NCBI GenBank assembly: GCA_964584595.1
Contig: CAZPAM010000002.1
Location: 1-64,000 of the forward strand
DNA: 64,000 nucleotides
Source of the DNA: Scalindua sp964584595
Lineage (GTDB): Bacteria; Planctomycetota; Brocadiia; Brocadiales; Scalinduaceae
Direction: 5' to 3'
This document shows positions 45,449 through 55,248 of this stretch, piece by piece (positions within the stretch are counted from its first letter, which is position 1; the number at the start of each line of letters is the position of its first letter). Position numbers and translations under genes: made by a program. Below the pieces are notes generated by a model. That model did no database searches. It was not told the DNA's origin and was given only the letters and a program-made list of their open reading frames with translations.

Positions 45449-47110
45449 TCATTTAAGCATAGAGCATGCCATCTTATAGTCTTCAAAAGAATGGATTTCA
45501 AGCCATCCAGAATTTGCTTCCAAACCATATACCGGGAAATCTGAGTTGATGATCTCCTGGAGCAGATCAGAAAACAGGGCATTCTCAAATTTATCTACAC
45601 TACGAAAAGGTTTTCCGCTATATTTCTCCAAGGATGTACGATATATCTTCTTTACAACCTCAACGCCTTTCTTTGAGAGAAACACTATACCTGGAAATTC
45701 AGATTGGCATTTATCAGGATTCAAGTTAGCACCAATCTTCTCAATACGCCTTAATTCATTACTGTGTAAACTTCTCTTTACCTTGTGAGTCGTACCTTCT
45801 ACAATAACTAATTCCTTTCTTCTATTATCATCCACATGCTTTGAATCATATGAGCTATCAATGAGTATGGTAATATCTTCTTTACTCTCCATAATCCTGT
45901 TCAATATAATATGATCAAATATTACATCTCCGAAACAAATAATCGTTTTCTCACTAATATTATCAAGGGCACACATAATTGAATAAAGCGTACCTGTATT
46001 ACTGTAGTCAGGATTATGAATTAGCTTAACCCCATTGACACCAACCTCTTCTTTCTTATAACCAACAACAACATTAATTGAATAAATCTTACATTTATTT
46101 AATACCTCCACCTGTCGTTGCAAGAGGGGTTTCCCGTTTATATCAAGCATTGAAAAAGGAATATCTTCTGAAATATTCTTCATAGAATGCTCCTGAAGAT
46201 GATCACCGGCAACTGGTATAACTGCGACTACGTTTGCAGAATCAGACAGAGAGTATTTTAACTCTGACTCTTTCATCTGCGGCATCCCCTGCAGCTCAAA
46301 GACCTCATCTAATGTTGCAATCTTATCTTCCACAGCAGCAGTACTTCCAGAATTATAAACACTCGAAAACACCTCGCCCATTGCCCTGATGCTTGCACGA
46401 ATACCGTGATTCGCATAGATTACCATTGAAATTCGCTTTTCCTGCAACTCCTTAACAGTAACATCATAATATTTTGTCGGAACAACAACCAGAGGTGCTT
46501 GATTATTCCATTTGTCAACAAACTCAAGAATTTCATCAGGAGTCTGGGATTTACTATGAATAAGTATGGCATCGGCCCCTGCGTCAATGTACGCATGAGC
46601 ACGCTTTAAGGCCTCTTCCATTCCCCATCCTGCAATTAAGGCCTCAACACGTGCCATTATCATAAAGTTCGGATCATTCTGAGCATTCTTTGCAGCTAGT
46701 ATTTTACCTACAAATTCTGCAATGGAGGCCAGTTCCTGCCTTCCGGGAATAAAACTATTAACCTTAGGAAAAAGTTTGTCTTCAATACAGACAGCTGCTA
46801 TATCTGCCGCTTCATACTTTTTTACCAAGTGAATTACATTATTTGAGTTTCCAAAGCCGGTATCACAATCGGCTATAACAGGAATATTGACAGCTTCATT
46901 CATGGAGGATGCGGCATTGAAGAAGTCAGTCATGGTAAGGATGTTGGCATCAGGAAGGGCATAACTGGTGGATATTTCCAGACCGCTTGCCCAGACAGCA
47001 TCAAAACCTGACTTTCCTACCAGCTTTGCCCCCAGAGCATTATGTGCTCCCATCACACGTATCAACTTATGGGAGGAAAAAAGATTCCGTAATTTTCCTG
47101 ATTTAGTCAT
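45449..47110 (-). CDS. pepM: Phosphoenolpyruvate mutase fused to a nucleotidyltransferase
   Basis: A 553-residue two-domain protein. Residues 1-290 are PEP mutase (isocitrate lyase superfamily). The diagnostic EDKx5NS motif is complete: E110-D111-K112 and N118-S119. Residues about 300-553 form a nucleotidyltransferase-like domain (VVAVIPVAGD, DINGKPLLQRQVEVL, NTGTLYSIMCAL, FGDVIFD). The N-terminal loop lacks the usual GxGxR, so activity is less sure. Such PepM-PntC fusions make the C-P bond of phosphonopyruvate and activate a phosphonate with CTP. No phosphonopyruvate decarboxylase is recognised nearby, so the route after the mutase is unclear. Confidence 0.92.
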   Translation of the reverse strand: MTKSGKLRNLFSSHKLIRVMGAHNALGAKLVGKSGFDAVWASGLEISTSYALPDANILTMTDFFNAASSMNEAVNIPVIADCDTGFGNSNNVIHLVKKYEAADIAAVCIEDKLFPKVNSFIPGRQELASIAEFVGKILAAKNAQNDPNFMIMARVEALIAGWGMEEALKRAHAYIDAGADAILIHSKSQTPDEILEFVDKWNNQAPLVVVPTKYYDVTVKELQEKRISMVIYANHGIRASIRAMGEVFSSVYNSGSTAAVEDKIATLDEVFELQGMPQMKESELKYSLSDSANVVAVIPVAGDHLQEHSMKNISEDIPFSMLDINGKPLLQRQVEVLNKCKIYSINVVVGYKKEEVGVNGVKLIHNPDYSNTGTLYSIMCALDNISEKTIICFGDVIFDHIILNRIMESKEDITILIDSSYDSKHVDDNRRKELVIVEGTTHKVKRSLHSNELRRIEKIGANLNPDKCQSEFPGIVFLSKKGVEVVKKIYRTSLEKYSGKPFRSVDKFENALFSDLLQEIINSDFPVYGLEANSGWLEIHSFEDYKMACSMLK

Positions 47111-47149
47111 TTAATAGCAGGAAATTAAGATTACACTTAACAAGTATTT

Positions 47150-47770
47150 TTACTTTATACCTGTACAAACAAAATGTGATAGCATTGAATACTCATGAAA
47201 TGGAAATGCATTAACATCTCTGTAACCAGCCTGGCTTAATAACTCACTGGTTTGTTTTTGATTCCGGAAATAGAACCTGTCACCAAAGTACAGGACGTGG
47301 TCAATGAATTTAGTAAACCAGAACTTCCACAAAGGCCTGAGATCTATTTCAACAATAATAATCTTTGCACCCTTTCTCAGTTTCTCATAACATTCTCTCA
47401 TAAGCTTTTCCTGACTCTCAAACGATGACAAATGGTGCAAAACGTGAACCAATACTATAGCATCACAATTTACAATCTCTAATTGCTGGATATCCTTATT
47501 GACAAATTCGGTGTTCCTGAAACCTATGTCTGCATATTTGAGTTTTCTCTTAGATATTTCCACACCAATTATCTTTCTTTTCTGAGATTTGTAGGCCAGG
47601 AAATTTGGAAAAAAACCGTAACCACATCCCAGATCTATGATCACTCCATCTTTTGGTACCAACTCTTCTATAGCACTATAAGAAAAATGAAGATTCCGAA
47701 GAAACAAAAAAGATTTAACATACAAAGACGTCTTATATTTTCCAATAACCTTAAATGGTGTTAGATCCAA
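47150..47770 (-). CDS. Class I SAM-dependent methyltransferase
   Basis: A 206-residue methyltransferase. Motif I IIDLGCGYGFFPNF is at about 44-57, and VLVHVLHHL with the KLRKGAKIIIVEID strand follows. It is short and soluble, and most like family 11/25 enzymes acting on small molecules. The start is TTG at 47770, weakly supported by an upstream AGG. It lies between the PEP mutase fusion and a DPM1-like enzyme; the acceptor may be a sugar hydroxyl or a phosphonate group. Confidence 0.84.
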   Translation of the reverse strand: MDLTPFKVIGKYKTSLYVKSFLFLRNLHFSYSAIEELVPKDGVIIDLGCGYGFFPNFLAYKSQKRKIIGVEISKRKLKYADIGFRNTEFVNKDIQQLEIVNCDAIVLVHVLHHLSSFESQEKLMRECYEKLRKGAKIIIVEIDLRPLWKFWFTKFIDHVLYFGDRFYFRNQKQTSELLSQAGYRDVNAFPFHEYSMLSHFVCTGIK

Positions 47771-47801
47771 TAAAAAATACCTACTCTATGATATGACAAT
47801 G

Positions 47802-48539
47802 TTAATCGTATTTCCCTGACACATTATTTGCCTTAATCTTAAACAAGCTTATAAATGATTTAATACCATCCAAAACCGGGCTGACTTTGGAATCTTCACA
47901 ATGCTTCCAGTTAACTGGCACCTCTTTAATTCTAAAGTTGTACTTCTCCACCAAAAATAATGTCTCTATATCAAAGCTCCAGTCATCCATTTGCTGTTTG
48001 GAAAATATCTTCTTTGCCACATTCTTTCTAAATATCTTGAAGCCACAGTTATAATCCCTTACACTTACTTTAAAAAATAGCCGTGACAAAGAAATATATA
48101 TTTCACCCAGAAAATGACGAAGAAAAGGTTGATCAATTGTAATATCACTAGAAACATTTTTTAACCTTCTGGATCCAATAACAACATCATATCTGTTTTC
48201 AAAATATGGCAACATTTTTTCCATCTCAAAGATTCTTGTTGAGTTATCTGCATCCATAAAAAGGACATAATCACCATTTGCCTCCAAAATCCCCCTTCTT
48301 ACAGCAAACCCTTTCCCCCTATTAGGATTATTCTCTAATATTATTATGTTTTCCATACTGTTAATACCCTTATACCTTTTAACTATACTGACGGTATTAT
48401 CCTCACTCCCATCATCAACAATAATAATTTCGAATCCATATCCATTTTCAACCAGAAACTCTTTAACCTCATTTATTGTAGGTTCAATTTTTCTTGCTTC
48501 GTTATATGCTGGAATTACTACGGTTATCTTCTCACTCAT
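47802..48539 (-). CDS. Polyprenyl-phosphate glycosyltransferase (DPM1-like GT2)
   Basis: A 245-residue GT2 of the dolichyl-phosphate mannose synthase type. It starts VVIPAYNEARKIEPTI, has IIVDDGSEDNT, and carries DYVLFMDADNSTRI, plus the RRGILEANG, SRRL and NCGFKIF patterns of the DPM1 group. It joins a sugar from a nucleotide donor to undecaprenyl phosphate on the cytoplasmic side. The two GT39 genes upstream (48552 and 50156) are the natural users of such lipid-linked donors on the periplasmic side. No C-terminal membrane helices are visible, unlike longer family members. Confidence 0.9.
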   Translation of the reverse strand: MSEKITVVIPAYNEARKIEPTINEVKEFLVENGYGFEIIIVDDGSEDNTVSIVKRYKGINSMENIIILENNPNRGKGFAVRRGILEANGDYVLFMDADNSTRIFEMEKMLPYFENRYDVVIGSRRLKNVSSDITIDQPFLRHFLGEIYISLSRLFFKVSVRDYNCGFKIFRKNVAKKIFSKQQMDDWSFDIETLFLVEKYNFRIKEVPVNWKHCEDSKVSPVLDGIKSFISLFKIKANNVSGKYD

Positions 48540-48551
48540 TTGCCATTCATT

Positions 48552-50153
48552 TCAATAAAGTATTCTATACAACAACAAATTCAATTCTTTTGATCTACCT
48601 TTGTATGTATGTTGATACGCAAGCTCAATATCCTCACTATTGATAGATTCAAAAAAGTCCGGACATATACTGGTAATTTTCTCCTTATAAACCTCAATGT
48701 ATTTAACCCCCGACGATCGTGCATTTGATATCATCTCACTATAACTACCAGGATTCATATATACGTGCTTACCACCTGCATAATAAGCTATTCTAGGAGT
48801 TATGCCCATAATAACTGCAGGAGTATCCTGCACATTCTCTTTAAGCCAGTAACCGGCCTCTTTCGCACCTATTCGTTCTGTCCTGTGAAATTTCAATGTC
48901 TTTGGCAATATCAGGCATATAATAACTACTGGCAGAATAACATTGACATTTAAATACTTGTTATTCCTTGCTGACTGAAATGCAGACTTCTTTTCTAACC
49001 AGCTGCATAATGTTTGCACTCCTATTGCAGAGCAAAACATAGTTGGAATCACCAAGGGCATTAAATGCCTTCGACTCAGGTAATAATGGTCAGGACCGGA
49101 AAATACCAGTGTCAATGCGTAAAGTATGAACATATAAAAAACAAGTACAAGGCCGAGATATACACCAGGCATTCCGGATATAGGTACCTTCTTACACTTG
49201 ATTAAACCAATAATTAAAAATAATAATAAGAGTGGATTGTATGTAGAAACAAATTTGCTAATCATAAAAGACAAAGTATTAAAGTATTTCTTATACTTTG
49301 CATTCCAGATCTTTCTCTGGGGTTTTGCCCTTATCGACTCATTTCTTACCCTATCTGCAGGCCTGTTATCGACAGATGCAGCTCTTTCTGTTATATTCTC
49401 AAACCCCAGCAATTCCGTCAGGTTCTTCTTCTTTGTTAATGTCCAATATCCAGTTTGTCTTTTAATATATATCAGATATGGAGATGCCAGCATGAAGAAA
49501 GCAAGCAGCATTACAGCCAGACACCATAATCTTCTTGACCATAAAACTTCTACATTTGACATCCTCCAGAAGACAGTGAAAAACCCTACTATCATTAGCA
49601 CACCAACTCCTTCGGGTCGTGCCAGATATGCCAATGCCGAACTCACTCCTGTGCCAATATAATATAAAAGCTTTAAATTTCTCACGGCTACATACCCCAA
49701 TCCAATTGCCAACGTAAAGAAAAGGAAATATGTTGACTCTGACAATATCTCTGCTGAAAACCTGGCTGCATAAGGGTGAAAAGCCACTAGAATAGCACAT
49801 AAAAATGCTATCCTGGAATCAAAGATCCGCTTACCAAATATATAAACAACGGCAGCAAGAGATACTCCCATTGCTATTGATATAGCCTTTGCAGAAATTT
49901 CATAGTTATTAATGCATTTAAACAAAACTGCTATTAGAAACGGATACAAAGGATGATATGAGGATTCCAGACCTGTAGTCCGGGAATAGTCTAAACTTTC
50001 AGAACTCCCTTCTACAAAATTTTTCGCCTGATCAATGTATGGTACTGCGTCTGTGGTTATTACAAACGTTGTAAAACCTGTATACAATCTAATAACCAGT
50101 GCAGATGCCAGTACTATCCATAAATATTTATCTCTCAGCACTGAATATTTCAT
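48552..50153 (-). CDS. GT39/ArnT-like membrane glycosyltransferase
   Basis: A 533-residue polytopic protein with about 10-12 membrane helices. The first periplasmic loop has the acidic motif TTDAVPYIDQAKNF (about 30-43), followed by TGLESSYHPLYPFL. This is the GT-C plan with an Asp in loop 1, as in ArnT and PMT family enzymes that use polyprenyl-phosphate sugars. It would add a sugar to a lipid-linked glycan or lipid A on the outer face. I chose ATG 50153; the upstream GT39 stop TAA overlaps and keeps the pair coupled. Confidence 0.87.
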   Translation of the reverse strand: MKYSVLRDKYLWIVLASALVIRLYTGFTTFVITTDAVPYIDQAKNFVEGSSESLDYSRTTGLESSYHPLYPFLIAVLFKCINNYEISAKAISIAMGVSLAAVVYIFGKRIFDSRIAFLCAILVAFHPYAARFSAEILSESTYFLFFTLAIGLGYVAVRNLKLLYYIGTGVSSALAYLARPEGVGVLMIVGFFTVFWRMSNVEVLWSRRLWCLAVMLLAFFMLASPYLIYIKRQTGYWTLTKKKNLTELLGFENITERAASVDNRPADRVRNESIRAKPQRKIWNAKYKKYFNTLSFMISKFVSTYNPLLLLFLIIGLIKCKKVPISGMPGVYLGLVLVFYMFILYALTLVFSGPDHYYLSRRHLMPLVIPTMFCSAIGVQTLCSWLEKKSAFQSARNNKYLNVNVILPVVIICLILPKTLKFHRTERIGAKEAGYWLKENVQDTPAVIMGITPRIAYYAGGKHVYMNPGSYSEMISNARSSGVKYIEVYKEKITSICPDFFESINSEDIELAYQHTYKGRSKELNLLLYRILY

Positions 50154-50155
50154 TT

Positions 50156-51874
50156 TTACCAATACCTGAAATCATAAATGAAAATAGAATATCCAATTTT
50201 ACATCTGGGCTTAAACTTCTTAGTCCACTTAAATTGATCAATATGATGTACACTTATAGCATAGACTTCTTTTTCAGGAATTTCCTTCTCAATATCTTTA
50301 ATCTGTAAGTAATTAATATTGTATATTTCAGGTGGAGCAAATCCCCAATAACTCAACTTCACCCTACTAATATTATTTACTTCAAGGAAATCAGCCAACC
50401 CCTTGAGGTTTTGACCTAATGACGCATTTACCCTTGTCAAATATTTATAACCGTTGTTGGGGCCTCCTGCCAATGCATTAAAGAAAGATAGATAATGCGG
50501 AAAAACCCTTAAAGAGCTATACAAATGATAAAAACCAAGAATCAACACCAGTATGTAAACCAGTTTTCTCTGTGTAAACCATTTTTTACCCGGAACATTT
50601 ATATTAACAACCTTACTTATATATACGAACAAGAACGGGTAAATTGGCAGAATATATCTCAACCCTAATTGAAGAACGCTGAACGTTGTAAACACCATGA
50701 ACATAACAACAGGAATTGTAATGAATAATTCGCTTGTCTTTTCTCTCTTCAAGGCCCTACCGTACAAAACAGAAATAATTAATATTATCAGAACCGAAAG
50801 AGATGTTTTAAGCAGGAATACACCAAAATAATAATACCACCAACCCCCTCCAGAACGCCCAAATAATATTGGATTAAACTTATGTTCCACAAAAGTTTGA
50901 TTGGATGCACCTAGAAAGCCCATAATATAAGTACTGAATGGTATAGGTTGATGAAGGGCAAAGTTGCTAAATTTATCTTTTAGCCACTCACTATCGTTAC
51001 CAAAAACCTTAGTAATAGAAGAATCAAAATAAGCAATCTTTTCCTCAACATCTACATCGTTTAAAAGTAATGGTTTAATCTCAAAGAAATAACCAGCGAA
51101 CACCACAAAGTTCCCTATCAAGAAAATAAATAGAATATTTACTATGAATTTCTTTATATTCTTGCCTACCTTGTATTCCTCCATGAAATCCTTTTTGCGA
51201 AACAACCATATCAGAAGAAAGAATACAAAGAATAATGGGTATAGATATATCGACGTATATTTTGATAGTTGCGCTAGACCAAAAGCTACACCGGAAAAGA
51301 TCAGATTTCTGAGTGACGGATTCCGGCAATACAAATAAAAGCAGAATACTGCAAGGAAGATAAAACAACAAGCCCCCATATCCATCGTTACAAGCCTGGT
51401 AAGCCCTAATACGGAAGGAGAAAATGCGTATAGAAACAGGGCGAAAGCTCCAGACTTAAATCCATACAGTTTGCTGGACCACAAGTAAATAAGGAAACCT
51501 AGAAAGACCCCTGTCAGTACAATGGGAATCCTTGCCAGGAAAATGATTTTTTCAAGTCTATCTAAGTTGTCTTCATACAAGAACTTCTTGCAGAAATCTA
51601 CTCTTTCAATTTTTGTTGTCCAGGAAGGATGGTCAAAGGAAATCTTCAAGTCCTTTAAGAATAGAAGAGGAAGTGCCGCCAATTCTTCCATTAGAGGTGG
51701 ACCTGTAGAGTTGAGTCTGAAATCTCCAGTTTTCAGAAACGAATATCCTACACCAATATGATGGGCTGCCTCATCAGCAGTAGGAGTCTTCTGAGACATA
51801 CTAACCACTGCCTGCACAAAGAAAATGGTAAGCAAACCTCCAACCACAAGACTCTTTTTAAACTTTCCTAACAC
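50156..51874 (-). CDS. GT39/PMT-like membrane glycosyltransferase
   Basis: A 572-residue polytopic protein. The signature TPTADEAAHHIGVGY (about 31-45) has the Asp-Glu pair of GT-C loop 1, followed by STGPPLMEELAALP. About 11-12 membrane spans follow, and a soluble end (about 450-572). It belongs to the PMT_2 group, which transfers sugars from polyprenyl phosphates. The start is GTG at 51874 with GGATAA before. It differs clearly from the neighbouring GT39 (48552), so each probably adds another residue. Confidence 0.86.
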   Translation of the reverse strand: MLGKFKKSLVVGGLLTIFFVQAVVSMSQKTPTADEAAHHIGVGYSFLKTGDFRLNSTGPPLMEELAALPLLFLKDLKISFDHPSWTTKIERVDFCKKFLYEDNLDRLEKIIFLARIPIVLTGVFLGFLIYLWSSKLYGFKSGAFALFLYAFSPSVLGLTRLVTMDMGACCFIFLAVFCFYLYCRNPSLRNLIFSGVAFGLAQLSKYTSIYLYPLFFVFFLLIWLFRKKDFMEEYKVGKNIKKFIVNILFIFLIGNFVVFAGYFFEIKPLLLNDVDVEEKIAYFDSSITKVFGNDSEWLKDKFSNFALHQPIPFSTYIMGFLGASNQTFVEHKFNPILFGRSGGGWWYYYFGVFLLKTSLSVLIILIISVLYGRALKREKTSELFITIPVVMFMVFTTFSVLQLGLRYILPIYPFLFVYISKVVNINVPGKKWFTQRKLVYILVLILGFYHLYSSLRVFPHYLSFFNALAGGPNNGYKYLTRVNASLGQNLKGLADFLEVNNISRVKLSYWGFAPPEIYNINYLQIKDIEKEIPEKEVYAISVHHIDQFKWTKKFKPRCKIGYSIFIYDFRYW

Positions 51875-51930
51875 TTTATCCTACCTTCCATGCCCAATAG
51901 TGATCCTTAGGCTTCCATAATATTTCAAGT

Positions 51931-52983
51931 TCAACTAACAACCCTCTTTTGTAATAGCTTCTCATAAACTCTTATATTCTCATCTGCCGAATGAGACCAG
52001 AGATAATTATTCATCACATACTGCTTCAGTACGTTTGTTTTTTCTCTCTGTAACGCACGATCTACAGCTTCCCTTATACTGCCTGGACTCGCAGGGTTTA
52101 GATATTCAACATAGTCTTTAAAATATTCGCGGGTTGAACCACCTCTGGTTATTGCCAATCTGGCCCCTGATAAGGCAGCTTCCAATGCCGCTAACCCTGG
52201 TGTCTCAAACCAACTCTGCAACACAAACACATCACATGCCGCATAAGCTGAAGACAAAAGAGTATCACCATGTTCCATTCGATTGATAAAAAGGGTTTCT
52301 TTATCTGCCTCATTTTTACATCGATTATAATATTCCTCATAATGAGGAACTACATCTCCTATGAATACAACGCTCCTACCAGACCCTTTCAATGCCCTAA
52401 TCAGATTAAGCTGATTCTTACGGGGCTCAATGCGTCCCACTGAAAGAATAAAGTTTTTTATCCCGTATTTCTTTGTAAACTCAGAGCCATCGGAATCCAT
52501 AAACTTCTCATCTGCAGCCAGGTAAACAACGTGCATTTTATTTTTCTTTATACAAAACAATCTCGACACTTGCTCCGCCTCTGCATGTGAATTAGGTACT
52601 ATAGTATCTGCCAGCAAAAACATATTTCTTCTTTCTGAAGGCAGAAAAGGCAATGCCACCTTTGCCATATGCTTTAGTACCATTTGTGTTCTCTTATAAA
52701 AACTTCCATATTCGAAGAATGTCCTCTGCAAGGTTGACCAGAATATGGGAGAAAGCACTATTTTTACCCCAAGACTCCTGGCAGTCCTCATAAGCCATAC
52801 GCAATCCCTGAAACTTCCAAATACATGCAGTATGTCAAAGTCTTTGAGCTTATCTTCCCATTGATTGAACAGCCTTATTGTAATACCTTTTTTTTCAAGC
52901 GCTTCTTTTGTCTTCAACAATAATATCTCGCCACCGCCAGGTGACTGAAACGCCGAAGGATAAACAAAAAATGCTACTTTCAT
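51931..52983 (-). CDS. Glycosyltransferase family 4
   Basis: A 350-residue GT-B enzyme. The N-terminal part has SPGGGEILLLKTKEAL (acceptor side). The C-terminal half has ILSVGRIEPRKNQLNLIRAL and FVLQSWFETPGLAALEAALSG, the E..E donor loop of GT4. It is a retaining transferase acting at the cytoplasmic face on a lipid-linked glycan. The ATG at 52983 lies four bases from the wecB stop, so the two are coupled. The donor is unknown but UDP-GlcNAc or UDP-ManNAc would fit the neighbour. Confidence 0.9.
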   Translation of the reverse strand: MKVAFFVYPSAFQSPGGGEILLLKTKEALEKKGITIRLFNQWEDKLKDFDILHVFGSFRDCVWLMRTARSLGVKIVLSPIFWSTLQRTFFEYGSFYKRTQMVLKHMAKVALPFLPSERRNMFLLADTIVPNSHAEAEQVSRLFCIKKNKMHVVYLAADEKFMDSDGSEFTKKYGIKNFILSVGRIEPRKNQLNLIRALKGSGRSVVFIGDVVPHYEEYYNRCKNEADKETLFINRMEHGDTLLSSAYAACDVFVLQSWFETPGLAALEAALSGARLAITRGGSTREYFKDYVEYLNPASPGSIREAVDRALQREKTNVLKQYVMNNYLWSHSADENIRVYEKLLQKRVVS

Positions 52984-52986
52984 ATA

Positions 52987-54105
52987 TTATCTCATCAATA
53001 CCTTTAGTATTCGTTCTGAAGCCTTGCCATCACCAAGCGGATTTCTCCAATTTCTCTTTGACTTCAGCATCCTTTTACTGGCCTTAACAATATCCTCAGG
53101 TTTTGTGCCCGCAATCACATTAGAACCCACTTCTACAGTCTCCGGTCGTTCGGTATTCTCGCGTAACGTCACACACCCCACCTTCAACGTGCACGCCTCC
53201 TCCTGTACACCCCCCGAATCTGTCATAATCAGAGCCGCATTAGTTTCAAGCCATAAGAAGTCCAGAAATCCCACCGGGTCTATTACTTTTACACCATGAG
53301 GAATTCTTAATTTGAACTTATCCAACATCTTGGCTGTACGAGGATGCATGGGAAATATTACAGGTAGCTTCAAGGCACTGTTCACACCTTTTAATCCCTT
53401 TAAAATGTCCTGAAAATTCTTTTTCGAATCCACATTCTCCTGACGATGCAATGTCAACAACACATACGTACCCTTAGACATTTCCAGTCTCTTCAATATT
53501 CGGCTTTTCTGCCCGGCAATACCAACACATTGCTTTACTGTATCAACTATAGTATTACCTGTCTTATAAATCCAGGAAGCTGGAACTCCTTCCTTTCGAA
53601 GGATCTTCTTCTCCTTAACAGTAGGCACAAACAAGAAATCAGAGAGATGATCGGCTATAAACCTGTTTGTCTCTTCCGGCATTGTTCTATCATAGCTTCT
53701 CAGACCTGCCTCTACGTGTGCTACCTTTATATGAAATCCGGTATAACTTTCAGTAGTAGAAATCTTCTCAGCAGTAAGTGCACCTGCAAGTGTACTATTG
53801 GTGTCTCCATGCACTACGGCACAGTAAGGCATCTCCTCCAGCATTATATCCTCCAGGGCAATAAGCATACGTCCTGTATGATCACCCTGTCGAAATGGAG
53901 CCTTAGACTTTATACTCAATCTGTATTCTGGTGTGGGCAGGTCCAGTTCCTTGAAAAATATTCTATCCAACCCATAGGACCAATGCTGTCCGGTATGTAT
54001 ACAAAAGAAAGGTATTTTTCTCTTCCTGCATAACTTAATAACAGGGCTTAGTTTTATTATCTCCGGCCTTGTTCCATATACAAAACATAATTTTCTCTTT
54101 GGCAT
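52987..54105 (-). CDS. wecB: UDP-N-acetylglucosamine 2-epimerase (non-hydrolysing)
   Basis: A 372-residue WecB-type epimerase. It starts KLCFVYGTRPEIIKLSPVI, has VVHGDTNSTLAGAL, AHVEAGLRSYDRTMPEETNR, LTLHRQENVD and IMTDSGGVQEEACTL, all typical GT-B-like epimerase motifs including the UDP-binding SGG-EE region. It turns UDP-GlcNAc to UDP-ManNAc, a precursor for ManNAc sugars and, with other steps, for nonulosonic acids. I chose ATG 54105, matching the family start; an upstream start (54207) would overlap the VpsJ-like gene by 94 bases. It is cytoplasmic. Confidence 0.93.
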   Translation of the reverse strand: MPKRKLCFVYGTRPEIIKLSPVIKLCRKRKIPFFCIHTGQHWSYGLDRIFFKELDLPTPEYRLSIKSKAPFRQGDHTGRMLIALEDIMLEEMPYCAVVHGDTNSTLAGALTAEKISTTESYTGFHIKVAHVEAGLRSYDRTMPEETNRFIADHLSDFLFVPTVKEKKILRKEGVPASWIYKTGNTIVDTVKQCVGIAGQKSRILKRLEMSKGTYVLLTLHRQENVDSKKNFQDILKGLKGVNSALKLPVIFPMHPRTAKMLDKFKLRIPHGVKVIDPVGFLDFLWLETNAALIMTDSGGVQEEACTLKVGCVTLRENTERPETVEVGSNVIAGTKPEDIVKASKRMLKSKRNWRNPLGDGKASERILKVLMR

Positions 54106-54113
54106 ACCCTCTT

Positions 54114-55247
54114 TTATATGAGCAGATATGTTAACTGCTCTTTTTCCAATATTAAATCCCTGTGCTGATAACTTGCCAATGCCTGCATAGCAAACATGGT
54201 ACACCATGAATTAACACATTGACTTTCTTTGTCGTATAAAAACCCACCTTTCTGACTCATATCTTCACCAGAGTACTGATAACCTAATAAAACCGATTCC
54301 AATTCATCAGTTTTGCTACCAATCGAAAATATGATTCCCAGTCTTAAAACCTGTGCAATGATATCACTCCTTTGTGAGGTACTAAAGGTTTTAGTAAGGG
54401 GATAGTATAACTCATTGATACCATTAGTTGATGTGTTTTCTAAAGCCCATACCGTGGCCTTATTTGCGGATTCAATAAAACTTGTTATTTTAAGCAGAGT
54501 ACCAGTATACCAGAGACCTTCTGCCGCATAACAATGCGGATGCAAATTTGTTGTTTTAGCGGTATTATCAGTAATAAATCTACCAGACTCCTCTTGAGTA
54601 GTTACAGCATATTCACAAAGTCTCACAGCCGCATCACGGTATTTATTATTTCGTTTAATTCCATAAAGATCGACCAGGCCCATTGAAACCTTTGCATGAA
54701 AACCACTTTGCTGATTCGACCATTTATCTTCTGACTCGACTGTCTCACCTATCTTAGCATCATATATAGGCGATAATGAACCATCTTGCTGATGCATCTT
54801 ATCGATTATAAAATCCGCCAGGGACTCTGAAATCTGCAGGTATTTAGCTTTACCTGTTAATTTATATAAATTGATTATTCCATAAAGTACTATCCCCGTA
54901 TCAAATGAAAATATTTTCTCACCCGTAAAACAGTATCTCTTATCCGCTTTTTTATTATCTTCATAAAGCCTGGTTTTAACTCCGCCGCAGGAATGTATAG
55001 ATTTGCTGATTATCCAATCTGCAGCTTGTTCCGCTTTGTCTATAAACGCTTTCTCTCCAGACATCTTGTAGAGAAAAAGCAATGAAGTTATACCGTAACC
55101 TGTTATCTCAGAATAAAGATAGGAGTAACTTTTATCTTGTAAATTCAACCATGCATAGAAACCTCCTTCATCAGACTGAATACCTGAGTTGATAATCCAC
55201 TTCACCGCAAGTTCCACATGACTATCTTCTACCCTAATATCCGTCAT
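54114..55247 (-). CDS. Alpha/alpha-toroid protein, VpsJ-like
   Basis: A 377-residue helical protein. Repeating helix hairpins (LAVKWIINS, ITSLLFLYKM, AADWIIS, GIVLYGIINLYKLTGKAKYLQ, and so on) form an alpha/alpha toroid, as in six-hairpin glycosidases, lyases and the Vibrio polysaccharide protein VpsJ. Conserved His and Trp (HPHCYAAEGLWY) line the likely cleft. No signal peptide is visible, so it may act in the cytoplasm, perhaps on a glycan precursor. ATG 55247 (TAATATG after the upstream stop) is preferred over GTG 55268. The exact function is unknown. Confidence 0.8.
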   Translation of the reverse strand: MTDIRVEDSHVELAVKWIINSGIQSDEGGFYAWLNLQDKSYSYLYSEITGYGITSLLFLYKMSGEKAFIDKAEQAADWIISKSIHSCGGVKTRLYEDNKKADKRYCFTGEKIFSFDTGIVLYGIINLYKLTGKAKYLQISESLADFIIDKMHQQDGSLSPIYDAKIGETVESEDKWSNQQSGFHAKVSMGLVDLYGIKRNNKYRDAAVRLCEYAVTTQEESGRFITDNTAKTTNLHPHCYAAEGLWYTGTLLKITSFIESANKATVWALENTSTNGINELYYPLTKTFSTSQRSDIIAQVLRLGIIFSIGSKTDELESVLLGYQYSGEDMSQKGGFLYDKESQCVNSWCTMFAMQALASYQHRDLILEKEQLTYLLI

Positions 55248-55248
55248 A

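Noticed and set aside
53446..54033. Plus-strand open frame of 195 codons
   Set aside because: It lies fully antisense to wecB, whose motifs are complete, and has no ribosome site or family pattern.
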